From Hirundichthys speculiger (lineage: Eukaryota > Chordata > Actinopteri > Beloniformes > Exocoetidae), in NCBI GenBank assembly GCA_018398805.1, contig JAGFBZ010002129.1, positions 682,001 to 746,000 on the forward strand: a stretch of 64,000 nucleotides of DNA, read 5' to 3'. Made by a program: the position numbers and the translations under genes. The notes under the pieces were generated by a model, which did not search any database, was not told the DNA's origin, and was given only the letters and a program-made list of their open reading frames with translations. Below, piece after piece: positions 33,065 to 43,792 of the stretch (the first letter of the stretch is position 1; every line of letters starts with the position of its first letter).

Positions 33065-35242
33065 TTGAAAATGTCCAAACGGAAACAGGCAAGTCTCGGA
33101 CAGTTTGGATTTTTGAAACAGATGAAGACAACACAGGCCATGGTTAGTGCTGACAACAGTGCAAGTGGACCGATTACTTCAGCTGGTCAGCTAGCGCCGG
33201 GTCTTGGTAGCAGTAACAGCGGTGCTTCGGCGACAGCTATCTCCGCCACCTGCAGCGAAGCTGGACCTGATCCTGGTGGAGCACTGCCTTTCAATTGGAA
33301 AAGCAAGCAATGGAGTGAGTGGCAAAGCAGAAATACATGGCTCTTCACCAAAAATAAAAAACTTGGATGTACAGTCTGTATGAACGCAAAAACTCTGCTG
33401 CTTGCCGAAAAGGCAGCTGGAGTACATCTGTCCGATGAATGGATGAATGGAGACGTCAGCAGCGAGACACAAAATAACTTGCGGAAAAAAATTTACAAGC
33501 ACCGAGACAGTATAGCCCACAAAAGAGCAGTTGAAATATCAGAGATGAGGGGAAAGGATCCCCTCCCAAACAAGGTCCTGGAGGTAAATGCGCATTTAAT
33601 GCAGGAAACAGCAGCGTCTTTTAGGTCCGCTTATATGGTGGCAAAGGAAAAAATACCCTACAGAAAGCCTCCAGCTATAATGTCCCTACAAAAACTTAAT
33701 GGTACAAATGTTGGAAATGTGCACAAATCTGACCACGCTTGTGCTGAATTAATTGGGCACATAGCCAGTGAAATGAGGGCTAAGTTTGTTAGAAATATTA
33801 AAGAACTGCAGTCCCGAATCAGTATCACGATTGATGAGAGCACAGTTCATGGGCGGTCATATATGATCATTTATGTGAGATGTGATATGACAGGTCAGGG
33901 AGAAGTGGACAATGCCTTTCTGGATATTGTTGAGCTTTCAGAGGGCACGGATGCTGAATCAATTTACAGAAGCTTGAGGAACTGTTTGAGGCAAACAGGA
34001 CTGGATGACGAGTTTCTGGGGAAAAACCTGATATGTATAGCAACGGATGGAGCAGCGGTACTCTCAGGAAGAACAGGTGGAGTCGTTACTAAACTCAAGC
34101 AAGACTTCCCCAAAGTACAATCTATTCACTGTCTCGCACATCGACTTGAGTTGGCTGTTAAAGACTCCCTTAAGAACGTAGCTGGGTGTAACCAGTTTGA
34201 GTTTTTTATTTCAAAGTTGTATGCCCTCTATAATCAGTCGTCAAAAAATGCTCGCCTGCTCCAAGAAGCAGCTACAGATTTAAACATGCAGATCCTGAAA
34301 ATAGGCCAAATCTTCACCATCCGCTGGGTAGCCAGCAGTTTTAAAACGGTGAAAGCGGTATGGAAAGATTTTCCGGCACTGGCACGGTCGTTTAAGGCAG
34401 CGATGGAAGACATCTCTCGCTGTGACAAGGAGAGGCAGAAATTCAGGGGACTGCACAAACTTCTAACAAGCACGGGGTTTCTGGCTGATCTGGCTTGTAT
34501 GAAGGATGTGTTAAGAGAGCTACAAACCCTGTCGTTAAAACTGCAACGAAGAGAAACTTCTTTAGTGGATGCAAGCTGTCACATCCACCAGACCATTGAC
34601 ATCTTGACAGCAATGAAAGCTAGCGGAGGAAAATCTACGCAAAAAGCGGAACAGCGCACAACAGCTGGCCGGTTTAAAGATGTTGAACTGTCAGAGAGCA
34701 GGCCAAAGATAAATCGCCTCCAATTCAGTCAGTCTATCATTGACAGTTTGAAGAAGCGTCTTCCTGAGCCGGACCTTGTAAAAATATTAAGGCCGCTGGA
34801 AAGACGCTTCTGGCCACAACAACACAGCGCTCTGATCCTGTATGGAGAGGCTGAGGTGCGCGCATTGGCAAAAGCACTGGGAGAATCAGCCCCAGAGGCC
34901 GTGCAGGAGTTTCGTGACTTTAAACTACAAAATGCCCCGCCGGGGAAAACGCTGTTAAAACTCCAAACAGCAAGCCTCACGTACTTGCCGACCTCAGCTG
35001 AATGTGAGAGGGGATTTTCTGCTGTTACTTTTACTGACAACAAGTACCGCAACAAGTTACGTGAACGAAGTCTCTCCTCACTCCTCTTCCTGGACTTAAA
35101 TGGACCCCCTCTTGAGCGATTTGACCCCCTGCCTTTTGTGACATCGTGGATTAAAGCCGGCCACCGACTCTCAACATCCTGGGCTCCAGGGCGGACAGCC
35201 AAGGAAGAAGATCCCCGGGTGCTGTGGTCACTTCTGAATTAA
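33065..35242 (+). CDS. hAT transposase, 725 aa, intact
   Basis: This single-exon transposase would act in the nucleus on the element's own ends. Near the N terminus is a CCHH zinc finger, C102-x2-C105 with H146-x5-H152, of the TTF/BED-like type used for DNA binding. The RNase H-like core has the first catalytic Asp at D257 (SITIDEST) and the second at D328 (CIATDGAAV), followed by the hAT-specific C356-x2-H359 (IHCLAHRLELAV). An alpha-helical insertion region follows. The C-terminal dimerisation block carries SAECERGFS, where E648 is the likely third catalytic acid, and ends with the KLRERSLSSLLFL stretch. The length is normal for the superfamily and no stop or frameshift is present. I chose the first Met (MKMSKRKQ); the second Met two codons later has better context. 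The closest recalled relatives are the ZNF862/KIAA1586-like hAT proteins. Host domestication is unlikely because the ends and target duplication are intact. Confidence 0.95.
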   Translation: MKMSKRKQASLGQFGFLKQMKTTQAMVSADNSASGPITSAGQLAPGLGSSNSGASATAISATCSEAGPDPGGALPFNWKSKQWSEWQSRNTWLFTKNKKLGCTVCMNAKTLLLAEKAAGVHLSDEWMNGDVSSETQNNLRKKIYKHRDSIAHKRAVEISEMRGKDPLPNKVLEVNAHLMQETAASFRSAYMVAKEKIPYRKPPAIMSLQKLNGTNVGNVHKSDHACAELIGHIASEMRAKFVRNIKELQSRISITIDESTVHGRSYMIIYVRCDMTGQGEVDNAFLDIVELSEGTDAESIYRSLRNCLRQTGLDDEFLGKNLICIATDGAAVLSGRTGGVVTKLKQDFPKVQSIHCLAHRLELAVKDSLKNVAGCNQFEFFISKLYALYNQSSKNARLLQEAATDLNMQILKIGQIFTIRWVASSFKTVKAVWKDFPALARSFKAAMEDISRCDKERQKFRGLHKLLTSTGFLADLACMKDVLRELQTLSLKLQRRETSLVDASCHIHQTIDILTAMKASGGKSTQKAEQRTTAGRFKDVELSESRPKINRLQFSQSIIDSLKKRLPEPDLVKILRPLERRFWPQQHSALILYGEAEVRALAKALGESAPEAVQEFRDFKLQNAPPGKTLLKLQTASLTYLPTSAECERGFSAVTFTDNKYRNKLRERSLSSLLFLDLNGPPLERFDPLPFVTSWIKAGHRLSTSWAPGRTAKEEDPRVLWSLLN

Positions 35243-35256
35243 AGTAAGAATCACGG

Positions 35257-35262
35257 AATAAA
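35257..35262 (+). terminator. AATAAA polyadenylation signal of the hAT gene
   Basis: It lies 15 bp after the transposase stop codon. A second AATAAA lies at 35779-35784 still inside the element, so either could end the transcript. Confidence 0.55.
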
Positions 35263-35953
35263 TTGTTTGAGTTGTGTGTTTGGACTGGCTTTGGTCCGAT
35301 TTATCACACTGTATTTTTATGATTTCTGTTCCCAATCTAAGACGCTGGTATTTTTTTATTGAGAACCACTTGTTATCGGAGCTTGTTCCAGCGGAAAAAT
35401 GTGGAGAAATGTCTTTTGCACAGATGTACCTGTTTCAGGTTATCTTGTAATGGCTGCAGCCCCAATTAGTTTGTCTGACGCACTTGTTTTCATGTTAACT
35501 AAGCTACATTTCTCTTTTGAATAAGATTTGATCTCAAACTGTTCATTGTGTTTAATATATGTATTTCTGTGTAATAAGTTCATATTAGACAGTAACGTTT
35601 AAAATTTAGTGACTTATCTGGGATACTTGAGAGGGTAGAAGTGAAATATTCAGAAAGGTACTAAATAGCCTAAATTCTTGTGAAAAGAAAATGTTATAGC
35701 ATTCTATTTTTATTTAATTATTTCTTAAATTTATATGCTGTCTTAGATTTGGGCATTTGTTTACTTTTTCAATTATTCAATAAAATGCACTTTGGAAGCT
35801 GGCAGACAGTCTGAATGCGTTTTTTCTGATTAACCCTGTTATTGGCGGCACTCGGATAGTGATATGCGCATGTGCACATGGGAAAGTCATGGTGCACAGT
35901 ATAAAATAGGGCTCCCCCAAAGGTCAGTGTGTAATTCGAACCCTGAGTATAAG

Positions 35954-36135
35954 GTACCACTAGTTAGTGTCATTAGCTAGAATTAGCTACGCCAAGCTGG
36001 AGTAGCTAACCTGTGGTAACTGAGATATGGTGGGCTTGCTATTTCTGCCCTTTTGTCTATTTTTGGATCAATTAGCAGATAGGTGGTATCTGCTCCTCCT
36101 ACTATGGCGACGTCCAGAGGACCCTAACAACTGGG
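35954..36135 (+). repeat. Repeat family A, continuation right of the hAT
   Basis: After the right target duplication the family A text continues (ATTAGCTACGCCAAGCTGG, GTGGTAACTGAGATATGGTGGGC). It fades out near 36135 in GC-rich sequence. Confidence 0.65.
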
Positions 36136-36259
36136 ATTCAAACCCACTCTGCACATGTGTCCAATTCTTTTTAAACACTCGATAGATTGAGACGTGGTGC
36201 TAAATGTAAACACAGCATGTAAATCCTATATTTAACTGAACAGTACAAAGAGGATTTTG

Positions 36260-37130
36260 CTGATTTTGAAAACTGAGGCAGCACATTTCACAAAAGCTGG
36301 GAAAAACGGGTTTGAAATGACTGGAAAAACTTAGCAATGGTGAAAGAAAAATAAACAGCCAGTGGAACATCTAGCTACTAATGAGGCTAATCAGCAGCAG
36401 CTCAGTAACATGACAGGATGAAGAGAATCCCAGAGAAGCAGAGAGTCTTTAAAAGAAAGGTGAGAAGAAGTTCACCACTCTGTGTAATACTGCACGCACT
36501 AATAGGTCAATATCTTGAAATAACGTGTGTAAAATTGTGGCGATTTGACAGTTTAATCATAGAAATTGAAAGTCAATACTAAATATGATCTTCATAGCTG
36601 ATGTGAAAGTGAAAAACGTTGTCCTCAGAGTTCATCACTTCTGTGTGTTGAAAGATTCAGTTAAAGCTCTGCCAGGCAAAGAAAAAAAACAAACATAAAA
36701 CAACACTTTTCTACTGGGGCAAAGTGAGAAACAGAAAATGTGCAGTAAATTTGAAATTCTTTTGTGAAGTATGGACACTTCACTTGGTCTTTGAGCTTAA
36801 AAAGGAGAAGGATAAAAGTTCAAAAGAAAAGCATCTGTGATGGTACTGGATGCATCCACACACAGAACCGCTAACTTGGAAATCTAAACTTTCTATAAAG
36901 CTTTTGAGGCAACACATTTAGCCATCCAAATGTGACCACATCAGAGAAGGTCTTGCTTATTTCACCAAAACAAATATAAAACGCAGCAAGATTGCAAGAA
37001 CAGTTTTCCATATTAAAAAACAGAAAGGCTAAAATGGCAAGAACAAGACAAAAGAAGACCTGAACTGATGCCCAGCCAAAACCATATATCAAGGAAGATC
37101 CTACGTTCAAAAAGTACAGGAACTGGTTCC
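36260..37130 (+). mobile_element. Tc1-like relic, same family as 5441-6785
   Basis: The leader has the family wording (CACAAAAGCTGGGAAAAA, GAAATGACTGGAAAAACTTAG, ATAAACAGCCAGTGGAACATC, GAAGTTCACCACTCTGTG). Transposase remnants include AGCATCTGTGATGGTACTGG near 36825-36850, and AGGTCTTGCTTATTTCACCAAAACAA near 36947-36972, where the QQDN motif would be. It is fully degraded and the terminal repeats are not visible. Confidence 0.65.
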
Positions 37131-37152
37131 TAGATGCTCCAAAATAATTGTT

Positions 37153-37880
37153 GTTAAAGGTTGGGTAGGAGATACTGGAAAGACTAGTAAGAGTCTACAA
37201 GATTTTGAAAACAGACTGTTAAAAAGCACAACTCTCGTCCTACAGACTTGGTACAGTGACTTGGCTTGGGTCACCCATGATGAATGGATGGTGGTTTTAG
37301 TGTTCTGTTGCTTCTTCAGGTCATTATGATTTTTATTTAATTAATTGGTAAGAAACTTGAATTTATATTCGATTTATATACATACACACAGAAATAGTTT
37401 AATTAATTTGGTTGACTTCTGTAGATACTTTGAATAGCAGCTTTAAAGGTAGGATAAGCAATTTCTGGATAATTTCACGTCTGCTGAAATTTGCAAAAAA
37501 AAAAAAAACAAACAAAAAACCATCAACAAAACACAGAGGATAAGCTTTTCTCTCATCGCCATTGTACCCCGAGAAAACATGCACAGAAAACCTTTCCAAA
37601 GTGACTGGCAGGAGCAATGTTTGTTATGGTTTGATGGTGGAGGCTGCTGCTTACAAAGCCACGGCTGTGTATCAACACCAGTTTTTTTTTTTTTTTTTTA
37701 AAGAGTGCATAAGATGGGCAGCTGAATGTGACTAAAAGTGTTTTCTGGGTTAGAAACAAAATTACACTGATTTCAAACAAAACAGGGGGTGGAGTGTAAG
37801 TGAATCGAGGACTGCAACTCCTCAAACTGGCTGTTATGAAAAGAGATGTGAGAATATGGTTGAAAAGGGAGCTTTTAAAA
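37153..37880. repeat. Partial TTAA-type miniature elements
   Basis: Two starts of the family seen at 19007-19358 occur in direct orientation: TTAAAGGTTGGGTAGGAGA at 37153 and TTTAAAGGTAGGATAAGCA at about 37441. Neither has a clear complementary right end. The second is followed by long A runs and a poly(T) run (37681-37699). They are probably truncated or rearranged copies. Confidence 0.55.
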
Positions 37881-40357
37881 AAATCACATTCTTAACATGT
37901 GACAATACATCTACCTATAAAATTGTGCCATCCTTGGAAGAGAAAATGGCATAGTATGGCTCCCTTTAAATTTTGTTTTGACTGAGCTGTGTACGGCATT
38001 TCAACATTTTGAAAGGAGCTTGTATTGTATGAAGTACACAAAAGCCAAAATAAACTAATTAAGCTGAGCTCCTTGAAAGCCACAGAAGATGTCACGCAAC
38101 AGTTCATACAGATCAGGAAGCAAGCACCGAACTGTTGAACTGTTGAGTCTGTTTATGTAAAGTTCCTCGCCGTGTCGTCGTTTTGTCAACTGGTGCTCTA
38201 CAAACAATCTGACATGAACTGAAGCACTGAAATGGATGACGGGAAACGGTTTCTTCTTCTGTGGTTTTCTGTGGATGTCTACCATGACTTGCACTTTTTA
38301 ATGAACAGAAAAGGCCGGCATGGATGCACGTCTTTTTTTTTGACTTAGAAATGTAATCAGATGAACATGAAGAAAGCTTTCCCTTCTTTCCAGTGTCACC
38401 ATCATAATAAAACTTATTAAAGGGAACAGACACAATTGAGATAGTGGATTTAACCTGAATTAGAGAAATCAATTTTGGCCTTTTTTTCTTCAAAAATACT
38501 TGGAAATAGTGCTGTGATTTTTCTCCAGAGTCCAGATTCATTTGTAAAGCAACAATGTGTCTAGGATGGATAAAGTGGTCTGAGATTGATGTTACAAGGC
38601 CATCCTCTCTCTCATAGACACCTGAAGCACATCTACAATCATAAAGACACACCCTACACACCACCGGGTGTTTGAACAGAGACTATTAGCCTTCGCAAAC
38701 AGGAGTGTGCATTAATTAAGCTGCGGTTCTGTTTCATTTCCGTCAGGTGCCATGTCAGGTGTCGGGGCTTTACTGGACGTCAGCGGGTGTTTTGCCATCA
38801 CACCCGAGCTCCTGCGTCTTTGATCCTCACGCTTCTATCTTTGCTCTCTTTTTGTTCACATTTCACCCTTTCTGCCCAAACCTCATCTATTCCACCTCTT
38901 TCTTCCCTCACCTCCATGATCCTTGGCTCTCAATTCACCCCTTCTTCTCCCATCGATTTGCCCCGCGCTCTCCTCCGCCCTCCATCTCTCCTGAAGGCAA
39001 ACGCTCCACAGGTTGGACCCCCCACCCCCCCCATCGTAGATGGTGTGTTTGCTCAGGGATTAGGTTGGGCTTTGTGCAGTTGAGGAAGGAAGGAACTAAT
39101 CAGAGTCTTATTTGTCGTTGCATTCTGCGTCTTAAGGCGAGAAGGGAACCTGACCCACCGGGGGCACGCTTGCTCAGATGCACACATGGCGAGTGGGCCG
39201 AGCAGAGTGAAAGCCGACACACACACATATGTGCGCGCGGGCCAGCCAGACGCAACCCGACTCCCCGCCTGCCCGGGCCGGGGGAGTTTGGCGTGGGTGT
39301 GCGTTGGCCGCTCCATCCTTTGGTTTTCTGCATGTGCACACATGTGCGGAGTTCTGCCCTGCTGCTCCGTTTCTGCCTTTGTTCCCAGGGCAGGCCTGCC
39401 TTCTGATTGGCCGGCTGATGTGTGGGCTACGGATCTGTGTTTTTTCTCATCAGCGGCGGTTCTGATTTGACAAATTCTGTTTTCCCTGCTGTCGGCAGGC
39501 CTGCGAGGTCACCGCGGCGACGGGAGACAGCTGCACGGTCGGACCGCTCGTGAGACGGCCCCGCGCATGGGAGCGTCTGTTTGCCCGGCGTCCGTGGCGT
39601 TTCCAGACATGTGCAAAGCCACATATGTATGAGCATATGAGCTCGTGCTGTCCGAGCTCCCTACCTCGGCCAATGAGCTGGGCTGATTTGTCAGAGCACA
39701 CATCTCCTTTATCGCCTGTCTTCTCCATAATTCATGGATCTAACAGATGGGCTTTTCTTGGATCAAATTCTCTCAAGCGCGTCAGCTTTGATAGACTAAT
39801 TTTTCAGGTAACTCCTTTCACTGAGCTTCAAACCAGACGGCATCGGGTGTCTTGACCCCTTTCTTTTCTTTTTCACCCATGTGATGTTTTTCAGGGTACG
39901 GAGTGCAAATATTTCCACACCAGCCTTGTAAATCACTTTGTTTCTCCCACCTTCTGATAAAACATAACCGCACAGTAGGTTTCATGCATCCCATAAAAGG
40001 AGTCGTTGAACTTCCACGAGGTTTTGAACACTGACATGGGACAAATGAAAAGAAATAGTCAGAATCACTGGAGCCAGGGCCACAACTTTCCTGACATTTA
40101 AATCCCAAATCAATGGCCATTACACCCCACGTTAATGCAACTCAAGTGTAATTTTCACTAAACTTTCCCAGCCAGTTCCTGCTTTTAAACACGGCACGTA
40201 TCTGGGTTAAAACTCATAGTTTATTCAAAAGGTCTGTGGTCTCTTAGGTCAGACCAACAGTACCCTGAAGGCGTGATGACATCATCAGGAATGTTTCATC
40301 AGTACTGATGAAGTAATGGATTTCAACGCCAACTCATATTGTAACCAAACCAAACAC
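37881..40357. other. Unique stretch with a GC-richer centre; no convincing gene
   Basis: A 183-codon minus frame (38113-38664) and a 219-codon plus frame (38747-39406) are open. Their products are compositionally odd, match no family I know, and lack coding signals. The part at 38700-39760 is the most GC-rich and CpG-containing of the window and has no relation to the repeats here. Phrases such as CCATAATTCATGGATC and GCCAATGAGCTGGGCTGATTTG near 39660-39740 look like conserved non-coding text. This could be a regulatory region, which is inference only. Confidence 0.35.
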
Positions 40358-40500
40358 AGTAGAGTGTATATAAGGAACTGGGCAAACCCTCTGTGACATC
40401 ATTATGTCTTTCTTAAGTCTCTTTTTCCTCATACTGTGTGGTACCATGATGCAAAAGGGTGGAACGAGCAGCGATAATAAACAGGCTGGAACACGCCCAC

Positions 40501-40535
40501 CTTAGTTCAGTTATAACTGAACTAACTGAACTAAG
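40501..40535. repeat. Palindromic TTAGTTCAGTTA arms
   Basis: CTTAGTTCAGTTA (40501-40513) and TAACTGAACTAAG (40523-40535) are exact complements, with TAACTGAAC repeated between them. It lies immediately beside the AT-rich element and may be part of its border. Confidence 0.7.
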
Positions 40536-40546
40536 GTGATATATGG

Positions 40547-41234
40547 CAAATCTGATATATGGCCATATATTTAAATAACATATATAATATATGTTCACAT
40601 GTGAACATATATTGGTACATATTTGGAACATATATTTTAAAATATTACAAAAATGGCCCCTTTTATATATGGAAAATATATGTGGCACATATATGTATGG
40701 CATATTCAGCACATATATTTTTCAAACATATATGTCACATATATTAGTATAGCATCAATGTTGGTATATGAAATAGCAATATATTGCTCATTATATGTAT
40801 TTGACTTGTATATAAAAATAAGCCATCAAAAATATCTAGTCAACAAATTTTAACAATTATTTTGGAATATATGTCATAAACAAATATCTAGACTGAATGT
40901 TTGAGCATTTATTCTGAAATATATGTTCTAAACAAATATCTAGACTACATATTTGCACATTTATTCTGACATATATGTAAAGAACAAATATCTAAACTAC
41001 ATATTCCAACAATTATTTTGGAATATATGTCAAATACAAATATCTAGACCACTTACTTTACCATATATTTTAAAAATATATTTCAAAAGCAAATACCTGT
41101 TCTACATGTTTGCACATGTATTTTAGAATATAAGTTTAAATCAAATATTGAAATTACATATATGTACATATATCATAAAATATTTTGGCAAATATGTCAC
41201 CTATATGTACATATATGGCCATATATCAGATTTG
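40547..41234. mobile_element. AT-rich element with perfect 24-bp terminal inverted repeats
   Basis: The left end 40547-40570 (CAAATCTGATATATGGCC...) and the right end 41211-41234 (...GGCCATATATCAGATTTG) are exact reverse complements over 24 bp. The 688-bp interior is almost wholly TATATG/CATATA-like, includes a perfect palindrome around CACATGTG (40589-40610) and holds the 52-bp tandem array at 40830-41190. No coding capacity. It interrupts a family A copy, so it is an insertion. The superfamily is unassigned. Confidence 0.85.
40830..41190. repeat. 52-bp tandem repeat, about seven units
   Basis: The phrase AAATATCTAGA (with variants) recurs at 40830, 40882, 40934, 40986, 41038, 41091 and 41143, which gives periods of 52, 52, 52, 52, 53 and 52. 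Units contain a TATATGT block and a CATTTATTCTG-like block and diverge towards the right. It lies wholly within the AT-rich terminal-inverted-repeat element. Confidence 0.9.
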
Positions 41235-41924
41235 TGTATGGGTACAGTTAGCTATTTTAGCTTGGCTGGCTTAGCCTATGCTAACCCAGAATGATAATTA
41301 ATGCTGCATTACATTTTTGTTTTGATCAAAAACACCTGCCTCAGTGGACACCTGCAGCGGAACATCAGAAATTATTAACAGCTGCTTAACTAAGCTTTGT
41401 CGTCTGACCCTTCTAGACCAACACACAGCCAGTCACAGCGATATGTTAGTACAATGAACACAACACACAGGCACAACAAAATATATTTTCATTTAAAAAT
41501 GACTCTCCTCTGTTAGGTTTTTTATTCATAACTCAAAAGTCAATATAATGTTAAGCACTAAGTAGCTAAAATGTTGTTACCTAGCCATCAGCTATGCCAC
41601 CAATCAAAACAGTCTTGTCACGTTATATATTTTTACCTGATGTAGTACAAAAATAATCACCTCCTGTACAGTTGTCTTGGATGTAAAATCTATTCATAGA
41701 CACCAAATGTTTTTTTTCAACCAAGCAGCAACGACATTTTTTTGGGGGGGTCATTTTAACATGGACATCAATGGGGTTTTGCTCTGCTTTGAAGCCAGCA
41801 CCTAGTGGTCAGTCAAGGAACTGCAGTGAAACCAATTTCCTGCACCCATCCAGTCCCACCCGGAAGTGGGGATGTTGGCATTTGGACTCCGCCCAACCCC
41901 AGTTAACCCAGAAAATCTACAAAC

Positions 41925-42870
41925 CTTGAAAGCTAAGCGAAACACATCTTAACTCAGCTAAGTTTTTTAGCTTAGCTTTGCTCATGCCTATGATCCTGAC
42001 TAACATTGCATTACACTCACTCTGATCAAATCTCTTTTGCCACCCTTATTTCAGATGTCATTCCCAAAAAGATATCTGAAACAAGGACCGTTGAAGCTTC
42101 AGTGAAGCTACTGTGCTCATTCAGCTAAGCTTTCTGCGGAGCCAGAAAGCCAAGGTTTGCCACAGTTTGGCTAGCTTTGGCTCTCTGGCCGGTGACCGAA
42201 TTAGTGTAGTAGCTGCAGTCTGGATATCCATAGTCTAGCTAGCCCCAGAGGGTGAGTGAAGTTCATTTTCTGAGGGTGAAGGTGATAATGAGCTATTGAC
42301 CATGCCAGCAGCCAGCTGAGCAAGTGGCCAGCAAGCTACTGGCCAAGCTAGCGGCTGATGAGCGAATGGCTATCTGGCCCTTAGTCTTCCTGTAAGGGTG
42401 TCTGGTGCCAGCTGCTCTGGCTAAGCCACATTCGCCAACAGGCACCTCCAGTTCAACCCAATCACCAAGGCCTTGGCAGTGGTCCGCTTGTTACAATTTA
42501 CAGCACAATAACCCATATTATCTTAACATACTTTAATCTCTTAAGTCTTTAAACACAGCTCAGATGTGAAGTTCACCGAAAGTGTTAAGTAGCTAAAGTG
42601 ATGACAACTGTTTGACATGATAAACTGGAATGCAGTTGTTACCCATAAAACCTCACCCCTAATTATGCATACATTTGTGGCTTTATATAATGTTTGCCTC
42701 ATGTGGTGCATAAAAACTCACTTCCCATGAAGCTGTCTTGAAAATTAAATCTAGCCGCACAGACCAAAACCATTTTTGTACCAGGCTGTAAGACATTTTA
42801 ACACTGGGGTCAACGGAAAGTGACTCACTGTTGAAGCCAGCCCCTACTGCTTATTTAGACTCTAAATAAC
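41925..42870 (-). repeat. Second family A copy in tandem, minus orientation
   Basis: Text order as in the previous copy: TTTTTTAGCTTAGCTTTGCTC, CACCCTTATTTCAGATGTCATTCC, AGCTAAGCTTTCTGCGG, GTTAAGTAGCTAAAGTGATGACAAC, CACCCCTAATTATGCATAC, GAAGCCAGCCCCTACTGC. It is broken near its start terminus by a hAT insertion at 42871 and continues after 43792 with AACTGTGAG. The central part (42120-42430) has additional GCTAGC/GGCCAG-rich text. Confidence 0.78.
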
Positions 42871-43792
42871 CAGTGGTTCTAAACTGGTTTGGCTTCAGGA
42901 CCCACCATCACCCTTAATGACAAGCCGTGACCCAAATCAAGAACAATTTCCAATTTCTCTAATTTACTGAATGAAAAGATTGTGCAGTTTGAATCGGAGA
43001 TAGTAAAATAGAATATCACATAGTATGCCAACACAAAAAAATAAGTTTATTGGTGAACCAAAATGGCAAAAACCAAAATGGCATAAAACCAAAATGACTT
43101 TAAGTGGGAAATATTCCCTTTGATGCTCAATTAGCTGCATTTTAATTAAATCAAAACACTTCACTTCAGTAACTTCAGCCTTTTTTAAACAGACTCAACA
43201 TGCAAAAACATGAAATAAAAAAATGCAACCACTGAGCAGTAGTTTCAAAAAGAACTCAAATATGTAGCATTTGCTGAGTACCCACTTCCTGAATATATAA
43301 CAATTTCCTATTAAAACTATCTAGTCACTTATTTAAGCATTAATCATAAAGCTGACATAACAATCAAAACATTTCAGTAACAGCCATTTTTAAGACTCAA
43401 CACTGCTTTTATGCACAAACATGTAATAAAACAGTGCAACCACTGAGCTGTAGTTACAAAAAGAACTCAAAATATATAGTTTTAGCTGAATAACCACTCA
43501 CTGACCTTTGTCTTAGTGATAAGAAAATTCATATCTCATATATTCTTCGTTGTATCTGTGTTTCACCATGCTCAACATATGTAAACAAACTTTGCAGGTC
43601 TTTTTCTATGGTACGAACTGGCGGGTGTCAACTCGCATTACAGGGCATTATCGCCATCTACTGTTAAGGAGTATGAATTACAGGCTTTTTTTTATTTTTT
43701 GCATTTTTTTTCCTCTTGCAAAAGCCCACGACCCATTGAAAACGGGTCTGCGACCCACTTTTGGGTCACGACCCACCAGTTGAGAACCACTG
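42871..43792. mobile_element. hAT element (CAGTGGTTCT ends) with internal duplication
   Basis: It begins CAGTGGTTCTAAACTGG and ends CCAGTTGAGAACCACTG. On the right it is followed by ATTTAGAG (43793-43800). ATTTAGAC lies on the left at 42853-42860 but is separated from the element by TCTAAATAAC. Internally, a stretch of about 137 bp is duplicated (about 43153-43289 and 43364-43500), sharing GCAACCACTGAGC and AAAAAGAACTCAAA. There is no transposase. The ends match those of the small element at 5699-6008. Confidence 0.9.

Larger units (their letters stand above)
32657..35945 (+). mobile_element. Complete hAT transposon with intact transposase and 8-bp target duplication
   Basis: The 3289-bp element starts CATGGTTCGAAATAC and ends GTAATTCGAACCCTG, so the ends read CATGGTTCGAAAT and CAGGGTTCGAATT as inverted repeats. 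Perfect AGTATAAG duplications lie at 32649-32656 and 35946-35953, and the family A sequence joins across the site when the element is removed. One transposase gene (33065-35242) fills most of it. The left flank holds several GGGGAGC-type motifs in both orientations and the right flank holds one, as expected for hAT subterminal binding sites. Everything required for mobility appears present. Whether it still moves cannot be read from one copy. Confidence 0.95.
40358..41870 (-). repeat. Repeat family A copy, minus orientation, with nested AT-rich element
   Basis: It starts at the AGAGTGTATATAAGGAACTGG terminus, continues (TGTGACATCATTATG, GGTGGAACGAGCAGCGATAAT, GGCTGGAACACGCCCACC) to 40500, then is interrupted by the AT-rich element. 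It resumes at about 41250 with TTTTAGCTTGGCTGGCTTAGCC and runs through ATTCATAACTCAAAAGTCAATATAATG and GAAGCCAGCACCTAGTGGTCAGTC to the start terminus near 41850. This is the most complete copy in the window, with about 830 bp of family A text excluding the insertion. Confidence 0.82.

Noticed and set aside
38113..38664. 183-codon open frame on the minus strand
   Set aside because: No recognisable domain, compositionally unremarkable, no start context or splice signals I trust, and no related sequence in the window. Probably chance.
38747..39406. 219-codon open frame on the plus strand
   Set aside because: The product is a Pro/Ser/Cys-rich mixture typical of GC-rich non-coding DNA, and other phases are open across the same stretch.
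40830..41190. Evenly spaced repeats considered as a CRISPR array
   Set aside because: Units are contiguous and diverging, AT-rich, in a eukaryotic genome and inside a transposon; this is a minisatellite.
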